Source: Bacilli bacterium
Lineage (GTDB): Bacteria; Bacillota_I; Bacilli_A; RF39; UBA660
Assembly (NCBI GenBank): GCA_900766325.1
Contig: CAAFVA010000017.1
Coordinates: 1-17,160 of the forward strand
DNA: 17,160 nucleotides
Direction: 5' to 3'
The notes beneath the pieces were generated by a model, which was not told the DNA's origin, made no database searches, and was given only the letters and a program-made list of their open reading frames with translations. Below, piece after piece: positions 1-7,100 of this stretch (the stretch's first letter is position 1; every line of letters starts with the position of its first letter). Made by a program: the position numbers and the translations under genes.

Positions 1-1
1 A

Positions 2-694
2 ACGCTTTTAAAATACGAGTCAGTAATAGATAAAATTAATAAAAAAGATAATTGTTATGCTAAAAAGTTAAGCGTTTATAGTAATCATCCTAACGAATCC
101 TTAGATAAACTTATAAGAAAAATTAAAAAAATAACTAAAAGAAAAGAAAAAACGTACACTTATATATATTATAACGAACCTGATCACGTAATGCATAAAA
201 CTGGTACTCGTTCTAATGAGACTAGAAAATACTTAATAAAAATAGATAAATGGTTTCGTAAGCTATGTAACAAGTTAGAAGATACTTTAGTTATTGCAAT
301 TGCTGATCATGGGCATATAAACACTACTCATATAACACTAAATGAGCATCCTAACATCATGAAAATGCTTGATGGTGATATATCGATTGATAACAGGGCT
401 TGTTCGTTTAGAGTAAAAAAAGAGTACAAAAAAGAATTTTTATATAAGCTTAAAAAACTTTTAAAAGATGATTTTATATATTATACTAAAGATGAAGTAA
501 TAAAAGAAAGATTATATGGTAGTGGAATAGAAAACAAGTACTTCCGTGATGGACTGGGGGATTATCTTGCAGTTGGTATAAATAATGTATCAGTAAGACA
601 AGATGATAAAAGTAGTTTAAACGTATCATCACACTCAGGTCTTACCGAAGACGAGATGCTTGTTCCACTTATAATTTGTAGTAAAGGAAAATAA
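2..694 (+). CDS. Alkaline-phosphatase-superfamily phosphodiesterase, C-terminal part (5' end outside window)
   Basis: The frame is open from the window edge to TAA at 692-694, giving 230 residues of a protein whose start lies upstream; the first internal ATG (191) is mid-domain and not a start. Three metal-ligand stretches typical of type I phosphodiesterase/nucleotide pyrophosphatases are visible: NEPDHVMHKTG (Asp and His ligands of one metal), ADHGH (Asp and His of the other) and SSHSGLTEDE near the C-terminus (final His), followed by LVPLII, the usual closing strand of the fold. The family hydrolyses phosphate mono- or diesters with two metal ions; substrate cannot be told from this part. 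The next gene, prmC, starts one base after the stop, so the two are probably co-transcribed. Codon use matches the neighbours. Confidence 0.8.
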   Translation, partial: TLLKYESVIDKINKKDNCYAKKLSVYSNHPNESLDKLIRKIKKITKRKEKTYTYIYYNEPDHVMHKTGTRSNETRKYLIKIDKWFRKLCNKLEDTLVIAIADHGHINTTHITLNEHPNIMKMLDGDISIDNRACSFRVKKEYKKEFLYKLKKLLKDDFIYYTKDEVIKERLYGSGIENKYFRDGLGDYLAVGINNVSVRQDDKSSLNVSSHSGLTEDEMLVPLIICSKGK

Positions 695-695
695 T

Positions 696-1412
696 ATGGA
701 AAAAGAAATAGAATATTTAAAAAAATATTACAAAGGGAATTTAAAAGATGCAATAAAAAGATTAGAACTTGGAGAAGCCGTTCAATATATCGTTGGTAAC
801 GTAGATTTTTATGGTTATGAATTAGAAGTTAATAAAAACGTGCTAATTCCAAGACGCGAAACGGAAGAGTTGGTTGAGGAAGTAATAAAAAGGTCAAGAA
901 GCTTTAATAATCCTACCATAATTGACGTTGGAACGGGAAGTGGTGCCATCGCAATTAGTTTATCGAAACGTTTAAGTACGCATATTTACGCGTCTGACAT
1001 AAGTAAAAAGGCCCTTGATGTAGCTCGTAAAAACGTTATTAAAACGGGTGCTAACGTAAGTTTACTTGAAGGAGATATGTTAAAGCCTTATATTGAAAAT
1101 GATATTAAAGTAGATATATTAGTAAGTAACCCTCCGTACATAAAAGAAGATGAAGAAATAGAAAAAGTAGTAAGAGATAATGAACCACATATAGCTCTTT
1201 TTGCTAAAAATAACGGCTTAGAATTTTACGAAAGTATATTAAAACACGCAGGTAAAATATTAAAAAATAAATTTTTAATAGCTTTTGAAATAGGGCAAAC
1301 GCAAGGCGATGAAGTAAAAAGCCTAGCGATTAAGTATTTAGGTGATGTAATAGTCGAAATAAAAAAGGATTTGTCTTTAAAAAATAGGTTTGTTTTTGTA
1401 TATAATTTTTAA
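696..1412 (+). CDS. prmC: Peptide chain release factor N5-glutamine methyltransferase PrmC
   Basis: 238 residues. PrmC methylates the Gln of the GGQ motif of release factors RF1/RF2 using S-adenosylmethionine in the cytoplasm. Visible are the linker GEAVQYIVGNVDFYG (27-41), IPRRETEELV (51-60), the SAM-binding DVGTGSG (77-83) and the substrate-Gln motif NPPY (145-148), which together are specific for the family. The protein is shorter than the usual 280 or so residues because the N-terminal helical domain is cut to about 25 residues; no in-frame start lies upstream (TAA at 672-674). The start is supported by AAAGGA at 683-688, inside the end of the preceding gene. The usual partner prfA is not adjacent; spoIIR follows 35 bases later, as it does nearby in Bacillus. 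Confidence 0.95.
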   Translation: MEKEIEYLKKYYKGNLKDAIKRLELGEAVQYIVGNVDFYGYELEVNKNVLIPRRETEELVEEVIKRSRSFNNPTIIDVGTGSGAIAISLSKRLSTHIYASDISKKALDVARKNVIKTGANVSLLEGDMLKPYIENDIKVDILVSNPPYIKEDEEIEKVVRDNEPHIALFAKNNGLEFYESILKHAGKILKNKFLIAFEIGQTQGDEVKSLAIKYLGDVIVEIKKDLSLKNRFVFVYNF

Positions 1413-1445
1413 AAATCATCCACCAAAAAATAGAGGGTGATTTTT
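1411..1445 (+). terminator. Hairpin at the prmC end that also covers the spoIIR ribosome-binding site
   Basis: Arm 1411-1421 (AAAAATCATCC) pairs with 1435-1445 (GGGTGATTTTT): 11 pairs with one G-U, loop of 13 bases. It begins at the prmC stop codon and ends in a T tract, like an intrinsic terminator with a paired A tract. The 3' arm is also the Shine-Dalgarno sequence (GAGGGTGA) of spoIIR, so folding would hide that site. Whether it terminates, represses translation or both is inference. Confidence 0.55.
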
Positions 1446-1447
1446 AT

Positions 1448-1978
1448 ATGAAAAAAATTATTATTATCTTACTAGCACTACTAAGTATAGTATTTACATA
1501 TAATAATTCTAAAAAAGAAGAAGATGTAAAAATACCAGATGCCGCAATAAGGTTTCGGGTACTTGCTAACAGCAATTCTCCAAGGGATCAAAAAATAAAA
1601 GAAGACGTAAGAGACAAGATGCAAAAAGAATTATATGATTTATTGAAAAATGCAAAAAGTATAAATGAAGCAAGAGTATTAATAAATGATAAAATTACTT
1701 ATTTTAATGATTTAGTTGGTGACGTTGTAAAAGATGAAGATTATTCTTATACAATAGATTACGGAATCCATGAGTTTCCAGAAAAAAAATATAAGGGGGT
1801 TACTTATGATGCTGGATATTATGAGTCATTATTAGTTACCTTAGGAGATGGAAAAGGAGATAACTGGTGGTGCGTTTTGTTTCCGCCACTATGTTTGATA
1901 GAAGCAGAAGAAGAAACTGATAGTAGTAAGGTAGAGTATAAATCTTTTATAAAAGAGATAATAGAAAAATATTTTTAA
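1448..1978 (+). CDS. spoIIR: Stage II sporulation protein R (SpoIIR)
   Basis: 176 residues. In endospore formers SpoIIR is made in the forespore under sigma-F, is exported, and triggers the membrane protease SpoIIGA to process pro-sigma-E in the mother cell. Here residues 3-18 are a hydrophobic export signal or anchor; IRFRVLANSNSPRDQKIKEDVRD (approx. 34-56) is the family's hallmark, and the WWCVLFPPLC stretch with its Trp pair and two Cys near the C-terminus is also characteristic. Start ATG 1448 follows GAGGGTGA (1433-1440) with good spacing. A possible -10 (TATAAT, 1401-1406) lies in the end of prmC but no convincing -35 is seen, and no sigma-F box was recognised. Its presence suggests the organism, or a recent ancestor, sporulates. 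Confidence 0.93.
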   Translation: MKKIIIILLALLSIVFTYNNSKKEEDVKIPDAAIRFRVLANSNSPRDQKIKEDVRDKMQKELYDLLKNAKSINEARVLINDKITYFNDLVGDVVKDEDYSYTIDYGIHEFPEKKYKGVTYDAGYYESLLVTLGDGKGDNWWCVLFPPLCLIEAEEETDSSKVEYKSFIKEIIEKYF

Positions 1979-2000
1979 TGTTAATGTAATAATATAATGT

Positions 2001-2010
2001 AGGAAGGTGA
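2001..2010 (+). promoter_or_regulatory. Ribosome-binding site pointing to a non-ATG start for the MntP-like gene
   Basis: AGGAAGGTGA is a strong Shine-Dalgarno match. The nearest in-frame ATG (2053) is 42 bases away, far too distant, whereas in-frame ATC codons lie at 2014 and 2017. A possible -10 (TATAAT, 1993-1998) lies just upstream, without a clear -35. Confidence 0.6.
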
Positions 2011-2013
2011 TAA

Positions 2014-2544
2014 ATCATCGTAAGCATTATATTAATTGCAGTAAGTCTTAGTATGGATGCCTTTTCTTTATCTTTAACATATGGTATAAGGCATGCTAGT
2101 TTTAAAAACGTTATTATAACCGCTGTAACGGTCGGATTATTTCACTTTTTCATGCCTTTAATAGGAAATTTTATAGGTATTCCCTTATTTGAATACACGA
2201 TAATTAAACCGAGGTTTGTTTTATTTTTTGTATTTTTATTACTATCCATCGATATGTTTACCCATTTTTTTGAGGAAAAGCCAAAAATAAGGGAACTAAA
2301 CGTCATAGGGACTTTATTTTTTGCAATGTCAGTAAGTTTTGATAGTTTATCCGTAGGATTAGGACTTAGATATATTTATGATAACGTTTTAGTCGCTTTA
2401 TTTACTTTTTGCATTATAAGTGCGTTCTTTACGTGTTTAGGGTTTTGGTTTGGTAAAAAGTTATCTGAGAAAATAGGAAAATATTCGTTTTTAGCGGGTA
2501 GCATTACATTATTTCTTTATTCGATATGGATATTGACAAAATAG
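2014..2544 (+). CDS. mntP: MntP/YtaF-family membrane protein (putative manganese exporter)
   Basis: About 176 residues if translation starts at ATC 2014 (175 from ATC 2017); 163 from ATG 2053. The family (formerly DUF204) is a six-helix inner-membrane protein made of two inverted repeats; MntP members export Mn2+, and a YtaF branch is linked to sporulation. Both repeats show the signature small-residue plus Asp motif: VSLSMDAFSLSL in the first helix and SVSFDSLSVGLG in the fourth. Starting at 2053 would remove most of the first transmembrane helix (IIVSIILIAVSLSM), so the upstream start is preferred although no ATG, GTG or TTG is available; TAA at 2011-2013 closes the frame. The gene follows spoIIR by 35 bases, an arrangement known near spoIIR in Bacillus. 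MntP versus YtaF is not settled. Confidence 0.8.
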   Translation: MIVSIILIAVSLSMDAFSLSLTYGIRHASFKNVIITAVTVGLFHFFMPLIGNFIGIPLFEYTIIKPRFVLFFVFLLLSIDMFTHFFEEKPKIRELNVIGTLFFAMSVSFDSLSVGLGLRYIYDNVLVALFTFCIISAFFTCLGFWFGKKLSEKIGKYSFLAGSITLFLYSIWILTK

Positions 2545-2561
2545 AAAAAAGATGTTAACAT
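2533..2561 (+). promoter_or_regulatory. Promoter of the 2594-4009 gene
   Basis: TTGACA (2533-2538), 17-base spacer, TAACAT (2556-2561) with an extended TGn before the -10. The -35 lies inside the last codons of the MntP-like gene. The -10 sits in a perfect palindrome ATGTTAACAT (2552-2561), possibly an operator. Confidence 0.7.
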
Positions 2562-2593
2562 ATAGAGCATTCAATCAAAAGGGGGAATTTTGA

Positions 2594-4009
2594 ATGGAAC
2601 ATAAAAATATATATGAACAACCAAATAAAAAAAGGAAAAAAGCAGCTACTGTATTTACTTCACTTGCGGTTGCAGGAGCGCTTCTTATCGCAGGGACGAA
2701 GGTATGTTCAAATTTTAAGCTTAAAAAAAATACAGAGGTTACTACCGAAGTTACTACGACAATGGTTTCTAACGAGGAAAGTAATTTATTGTTGACCGAG
2801 GATTTTGATATTAATAATCCAGATGAAGTAAGTAAAAGAGCACAAGATATATATGATATATCAGAAAAAAAACGTACCGTGTTAGACATTCAAAACTCAA
2901 TATATATAGTAAACGGATTAAGTGATAATATTATTTATCCTGATAACGTAAAAACAGATGATCAAAAATTAGAATACGTTCAAAGCCTTGTTACATTACT
3001 TTCAATTACGTTAGATGATTACTTATCAGATTACACGGCAATGTTAAATTACATAGTAAATGATGGTATGTTAGACCTTGAGTTTGCTGGTAATACTAAT
3101 TATATTCCATATGCTTACATGTGGATGCCACAAACTAATGAAGCTAAGAAATTAGCGATAGAAATTGCAAAAGTTTGTGAGGAACAACGTTCAAATATTG
3201 AAAATAAAGATGTTTCTGCAATGTATGAGACCGCTGATAAGTTTTATGATTTATTTTTGCAAATTGAAAAAACAGAAGCTTCATATGGTGAACAAGTCCT
3301 TTTATATAACGAATTTGATGCTAAACTACAGCTTTTTGTATATGTTTTAGACAAGGAAAAGCTAAGTGATTTAAAACAAATTCCATCATATATTACGCAG
3401 CAAGCTGGTCAAGTTTATAGTGAGATAGGTGCAAGAGAAGGATGGAAATTATCTTCTACATATGCAGAAGCATTAGAAGAAGGTACTTTTGGGAAAGACA
3501 TTAGTAAAGAAATAGAAAGTTATAGAGCAGAAGAGGCTTCTCAAGCTGAAGAATATTATAAAGAATTAAATGACCGAATTAAAAATGAATCAAGCGTTGT
3601 AAATGAGGGTGGAGCACCAGCTGGTGATTCATCTGACAAGCAAGAAGTAATAAATGATACTGTTACTACCCGTGTTAGTGAAAGCGAGTTCGTTGTTTCT
3701 ATTCCTGATGAAGGAACGGTTGTGGTTACTGAGCCAGGTGGTGACGTGGTAGATGAAAGTATGGTAGCAGAACCTTCAACTACTAAACCACAAGAACATA
3801 CAACTTACGTTGATGCAAACGAAGACATCCCTGTTATTAGCGACAAGGAGTTCTTTGGACAAGCAACTGAAGAGGATATAGAAGATTATCGTAATGCGCC
3901 CTATGAAAAAACAGCTCTTGGTACTGGGGCTGGTTTGTTATCGGTAGGAGCGTTCGGTGGATTAACAACGGTTTTGGATGGTAAAGTTAAAAAGAAAAGA
4001 AAAAAATAA
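2594..4009 (+). CDS. Hypothetical membrane- or wall-anchored extracellular protein
   Basis: 471 residues; I do not recognise a family. Residues 1-16 are Lys/Arg rich, 17-34 form a hydrophobic helix (signal peptide or anchor), followed by a Thr-rich TEVTTEVTTT stretch. Residues about 55-345 look largely helical and soluble with aromatic and acidic residues. Residues about 345-420 are a low-complexity Ser/Thr/Val/Glu/Pro linker like those that cross a cell wall. The C-terminus is ALGTGAGLLSVGAFGGLTTV followed by a short spacer and KVKKKRKK (464-471), the layout of a sortase-type sorting signal or a second membrane helix, but without a canonical LPxTG. ATG 2594 has AAAAGGGGGA at 2577-2586, spacing 7. 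It is a single-gene unit with its own promoter and strong terminator. The ends resemble surface adhesin or wall proteins; function unknown. Confidence 0.75.
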   Translation: MEHKNIYEQPNKKRKKAATVFTSLAVAGALLIAGTKVCSNFKLKKNTEVTTEVTTTMVSNEESNLLLTEDFDINNPDEVSKRAQDIYDISEKKRTVLDIQNSIYIVNGLSDNIIYPDNVKTDDQKLEYVQSLVTLLSITLDDYLSDYTAMLNYIVNDGMLDLEFAGNTNYIPYAYMWMPQTNEAKKLAIEIAKVCEEQRSNIENKDVSAMYETADKFYDLFLQIEKTEASYGEQVLLYNEFDAKLQLFVYVLDKEKLSDLKQIPSYITQQAGQVYSEIGAREGWKLSSTYAEALEEGTFGKDISKEIESYRAEEASQAEEYYKELNDRIKNESSVVNEGGAPAGDSSDKQEVINDTVTTRVSESEFVVSIPDEGTVVVTEPGGDVVDESMVAEPSTTKPQEHTTYVDANEDIPVISDKEFFGQATEEDIEDYRNAPYEKTALGTGAGLLSVGAFGGLTTVLDGKVKKKRKK

Positions 4010-4021
4010 GTAAAGTTTATT

Positions 4022-4050
4022 AACATCAGAATGTAAATTCTGATGTTTTT
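4022..4050 (+). terminator. Intrinsic terminator after the surface-protein gene
   Basis: Perfect 11-bp stem AACATCAGAAT (4022-4032) / ATTCTGATGTT (4037-4047) with a GTAA tetraloop (GNRA class), then a T run (4046-4050). It ends three bases before the -35 of the next promoter. Confidence 0.92.
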
Positions 4051-4052
4051 CT

Positions 4053-4081
4053 TTGACTATAATTATTAAATATAATAAAAT
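4053..4081 (+). promoter_or_regulatory. Promoter of the aldolase-like gene
   Basis: TTGACT (4053-4058), 17-base spacer, TAAAAT (4076-4081). The TTG at 4053 opens the same frame as the gene but is the -35 box and would lie outside the transcript, which is why ATG 4101 is taken as the start. Confidence 0.75.
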
Positions 4082-4100
4082 TGTATTAGAGGATGATAGT

Positions 4101-4937
4101 ATGTTAGTAAACAGTAAAGAGCCTTTTACAAGTGCAATAAGGTATGGTTATGCAATACCAGCTTATAACATAAATAATTTAGAATGGATTAAGTTTATAT
4201 TAGAGGCGTGTAAGGAAGATAAAAGCCCGGTTATTTTAGCAGTAACACCAAAATCAGTTGAATATTTTGGGGGTTATGGTGTGGTTGTTAGTCTTGTTAA
4301 TTCTATGATGGATGACCTTGACGTTAAAATTCCGGTTGTACTTCATCTTGATCATGCCAAGGATTTTTTATCTTGCAAAAAAGCGATTGATGCTGGCTTT
4401 ACATCAGTAATGATTGATGCGTCTTTAAAAACGTTTGAGGATAACGTTAAACTTACAAGTGAAGTAGTTAATTATGCCAAAACTCGTAACGTTAGTGTTG
4501 AAGCAGGTTTTAATAAATTAAGTTCTGATGGTTCTTATGTTTATTCTGATTTAGAAGAGAGTTTGGATTTTGTTTTGAGAACTGGTATTGATTCTTTTGC
4601 TCCATTGGTTGGAAACGTACACGGATTTTATAAGGGAAATGAGACGATTAATTTTGAGTTGTTAGGATCTCTTTGTAAAGAAACAAAAATTCCACTTGTT
4701 TTTCATGGGGCTTCTGGTTTAGATGATAACAAACTTAAGACGGCGGTATTTTGTGGGGTTACAAAAGTGAATTTTAATACTGACCTTATGCACGCGTGGT
4801 CGCTTTCGGTCAGAAATTATTTAGAGCATGATAAAACCGTGTATGATCCAAGAATGATAATCACCTCCGGTGAAAAAGCTTTAAAAAAAGTTGTGCATCA
4901 TAAAAACCTTGTGCTAGGGTGTAAAAACAAGGCGTAA
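4101..4937 (+). CDS. Class II fructose-bisphosphate aldolase-like protein with degenerate catalytic loop
   Basis: 278 residues from ATG 4101, which has AGAGGATGA just upstream. Class II aldolases are Zn2+-dependent TIM barrels cleaving fructose 1,6-bisphosphate or tagatose bisphosphate. Retained here: HLDHAKDF (Asp84 catalytic, His85 zinc), VMIDAS (103-108), GNVHGFYKG (His174 zinc), HGASG (His202 zinc), KVNFNTD (222-228) and the C-terminal YDPR. The loop after strand 5 normally reads VEAELGxxGGxED; here it is VEAGFNKLSSDGS (133-145), about six residues shorter, lacking the second Glu, the Gly pair and the Glu-Asp that supplies the catalytic acid/base. Thus fold and zinc site are clear but normal aldolase activity is doubtful. 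It lies directly before murA, as fbaA lies near murZ in Bacillus, so it may descend from fbaA. No terminator separates it from murA. Confidence 0.8.
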   Translation: MLVNSKEPFTSAIRYGYAIPAYNINNLEWIKFILEACKEDKSPVILAVTPKSVEYFGGYGVVVSLVNSMMDDLDVKIPVVLHLDHAKDFLSCKKAIDAGFTSVMIDASLKTFEDNVKLTSEVVNYAKTRNVSVEAGFNKLSSDGSYVYSDLEESLDFVLRTGIDSFAPLVGNVHGFYKGNETINFELLGSLCKETKIPLVFHGASGLDDNKLKTAVFCGVTKVNFNTDLMHAWSLSVRNYLEHDKTVYDPRMIITSGEKALKKVVHHKNLVLGCKNKA

Positions 4938-5004
4938 AATAGGGCTAATTAATCACGTTTTTAAACAGTTTTAATAAAATACAATGTAGATATGGAGGAG
5001 TAAT

Positions 5005-6264
5005 ATGCGTAAGATAATAATTGAAGGTGGTAAGAAGTTAAGTGGGGAAATAAAAATCAGTGGTTCAAAAAACAGTGCGGTAGCGCTTGTGCCTGCTGCG
5101 GTTTTATGTGACGAGGAAGTTACCATTGCTAACGTTCCAAACATTTCTGACATTGACGCGTTAGACGAGATACTAAGTTATTTGGGTGCTAAGGTAACCA
5201 GAACGGATGACGTAATAAAAATAGATTCTTCAAACATCAAGAACAAACTAATACCGCAATCGATTGCAAAAAAGTTAAGGGCGTCTTACTATTTTATGGG
5301 GGCCTTACTTAGCCGTTTTAAAAAGGTGGAAATGTATTTTCCGGGGGGATGTTCAATTGGTGCAAGGCCAATAAACCTTCATCTTAAAGGGTTTGAAGCA
5401 CTAGGTGCAAAAGTTGAGGAAAATGATAATTTATTTGTTATTACCGCTGAAAATTTAAAGGGTGCGAAAATAAATTTGGATTTCGCATCGGTTGGGGCCA
5501 CTATTAACCTCATGCTTGCGGCAGTAAAAGCTGAAGGCACAACGATTATTTCAAACGCGGCGAAAGAGCCTCACATCGTTAATGTTGCAACTTTTTTAAA
5601 TAACATGGGCGCGAAAATAAGTGGTGCGGGAACTAGTGAGATTAAAATTGTTGGTGTAAAACATTTGCATTCTTGTTTTCATGAGGTTGTGCCAGATTAT
5701 ATAGAAACGGGAACTTACATGATATTAGCAAGTCTTATTGGTGAGGATATAACGATAACTAACGTTATTCCGGATCATGTTGAATCGTTAATATCTAAAT
5801 TGGAAGATATTGGGGTACCAATGCAAATTGGAATTGATTTTATTAAGATAAATGCTCCAGAAAAGTTAAAGCAAACAAACATTAAGACACAAGTATATCC
5901 AGGTTTTCCAACTGATTTACAACAGCCAATGGCAACGCTTCTTACCCAAGCTGCGGGAAAATCCACCATCATCGAAACCATTTGGGAAAATCGATTTTTG
6001 AATTTAAGTGAATTAAATAAGATGGGAGCAAATACGGATGTTTTAACAAATTCAAAAGCGGTTATCTTTGGACCTACAAAGCTTGTTGGTAAAAAAGTCG
6101 TGGCCACTGACTTAAGAGCCGGAGCCTCGCTTGTTATAGCAGGTTTAATCGCATCTGGTAAAACGGTTATTGAAAATGCTGATTATATATTAAGGGGATA
6201 TGAAAATATAATTGAGAAACTTACTAATGTAGGTGCTAAAATAAGCCTTGAAGAAATAGAATAG
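5005..6264 (+). CDS. murA: UDP-N-acetylglucosamine 1-carboxyvinyltransferase (MurA, MurZ/MurAB type)
   Basis: 419 residues, the normal family length. The enzyme transfers enolpyruvate from PEP to UDP-GlcNAc, the first committed step of peptidoglycan synthesis, in the cytoplasm. Visible are SGSKNS (Lys22-Asn23), the fosfomycin-reactive catalytic Cys116 in PGGCSIGARPI, GFPTDLQQPM with catalytic Asp304, and DLRAGASLVIAGL with Arg371. LRASYYFMGALLSRF (91-105) and the position next to an fba-like gene favour the second Gram-positive paralogue (MurZ/MurAB), which is an inference. ATG 5005 has GGAGGAG at 4994-5000. The 67 bases upstream hold only weak -10-like sequences (TAAAAT 4975-4980, TACAAT 4980-4985) with no good -35, so read-through from the aldolase-like gene is likely. 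Confidence 0.96.
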   Translation: MRKIIIEGGKKLSGEIKISGSKNSAVALVPAAVLCDEEVTIANVPNISDIDALDEILSYLGAKVTRTDDVIKIDSSNIKNKLIPQSIAKKLRASYYFMGALLSRFKKVEMYFPGGCSIGARPINLHLKGFEALGAKVEENDNLFVITAENLKGAKINLDFASVGATINLMLAAVKAEGTTIISNAAKEPHIVNVATFLNNMGAKISGAGTSEIKIVGVKHLHSCFHEVVPDYIETGTYMILASLIGEDITITNVIPDHVESLISKLEDIGVPMQIGIDFIKINAPEKLKQTNIKTQVYPGFPTDLQQPMATLLTQAAGKSTIIETIWENRFLNLSELNKMGANTDVLTNSKAVIFGPTKLVGKKVVATDLRAGASLVIAGLIASGKTVIENADYILRGYENIIEKLTNVGAKISLEEIE

Positions 6265-6283
6265 TATTGTTATAAATACTATT
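6248..6283 (+). promoter_or_regulatory. Promoter of the SGNH hydrolase gene overlapping a weak hairpin
   Basis: TTGAAG (6248-6253), 17-base spacer, TATAAA (6271-6276) with an extended TGT. Across the same bases AATAGTAT (6260-6267) pairs with ATACTATT (6276-6283) around an 8-base loop, followed by TTTATTT, which could weakly terminate murA transcripts. The -35 is inside the end of murA. Confidence 0.5.
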
Positions 6284-6302
6284 TTTATTTGGGGTGAAAA
6301 AC

Positions 6303-7064
6303 TTGAAAAGAAGATACAAACTTTTAATTGGTTTTGTTATTACGGCAATATTTTTACTTATTATTTTTTTTATAACTCGTGATAGGAAAGTTTACTATTT
6401 ATCTTTAGGTGACTCTTTAGCTGCTGGACAAACTCCTAATAATACGATAGATGAAAGTTACGGTGATTTTATCGCGGAGTATTTAAAAGATAAAGAAGTT
6501 TTAGAATTTTATACAAAGGACTTTGCTAAAAGTGGGTATCGTAGTATAGATTTATTAAGCGATTTAAATTCGAATAAGGAAATAACGGTAGATGGTAAGA
6601 AGATAACGATAAAAAACGCTTTAATTAAAGCGGATTTAGTCACGGTAAGCATAGGTGCTAACGATTTGTTTTACAAACTTAACATAGGTACCGAATTTGA
6701 TTTAAATGAGTTTGATGATATTTATACTTACGTTGATGAAGCAATGTTTGACGTTGATAAACTGCTTTACGAACTTAGAAAATCATGCAAGGAACAAATA
6801 ATGGTTTTTGGTTTTTACAATCCTTTTACTAATTTTTCTAGTTCTTTAGCGAACGTTGTTGAGCCGGTTATTAATTATGCTAACGCAAAGATGGAAAACT
6901 TAGTTAGAAAGTATGATATGACTTATGTTGATATTCATGATTCCTTTTTAGCTAATGATAATTATTTGCCTAGTACTCTTGAAATTCATCCGACTTTAGA
7001 TGGGTATCGTGCAATGGCTAAGAGTGCAATTAAATTAATAGATAAAAAAACACTTGCAAAATAA
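6303..7064 (+). CDS. Membrane-anchored SGNH/GDSL-type hydrolase
   Basis: 253 residues from TTG 6303. A GTG at 6294 is in frame but lies inside the Shine-Dalgarno sequence GGGGTGA (6291-6297), so TTG with about five bases spacing is preferred. Residues 6-25 form one membrane helix, placing the enzyme outside the cell. SGNH block I is LSLGDSLAAG (Ser38), block II has Gly79 in KSGYRS, block III is SIGANDL (Asn120), block V is EIHPTLDGY (His229). The Asp usually three residues before the His is Leu226 here, with Glu227 two before it; the catalytic triad may therefore be incomplete or use another residue. The family hydrolyses esters of lipids or wall/surface glycans; the substrate is unknown. It resembles the YpmR-like anchored lipases of Bacilli. 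Confidence 0.85.
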   Translation: MKRRYKLLIGFVITAIFLLIIFFITRDRKVYYLSLGDSLAAGQTPNNTIDESYGDFIAEYLKDKEVLEFYTKDFAKSGYRSIDLLSDLNSNKEITVDGKKITIKNALIKADLVTVSIGANDLFYKLNIGTEFDLNEFDDIYTYVDEAMFDVDKLLYELRKSCKEQIMVFGFYNPFTNFSSSLANVVEPVINYANAKMENLVRKYDMTYVDIHDSFLANDNYLPSTLEIHPTLDGYRAMAKSAIKLIDKKTLAK

Positions 7065-7082
7065 TCTAACTATTGTTATAAT
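7054..7082 (+). promoter_or_regulatory. Promoter of rpmE
   Basis: TTGCAA (7054-7059), 17-base spacer, consensus TATAAT (7077-7082) with extended TGT. The -35 overlaps the final codons of the SGNH gene. Transcription should start near 7089, after the in-frame ATG at 7086, which rules that ATG out. Confidence 0.82.
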
Positions 7083-7100
7083 ATAATGGATTTTATATCT

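Noticed and set aside
2575..2889. 104-residue minus-strand open frame at the start of the surface-protein gene
   Set aside because: Overlaps a plus-strand gene with a clear promoter and ribosome-binding site; low-complexity Ser/Val composition typical of an antisense shadow.
5775..6107. 110-residue open frame on the minus strand inside murA
   Set aside because: It lies wholly inside a conserved plus-strand gene, has no ribosome-binding site or recognisable product, and reads like an antisense shadow.
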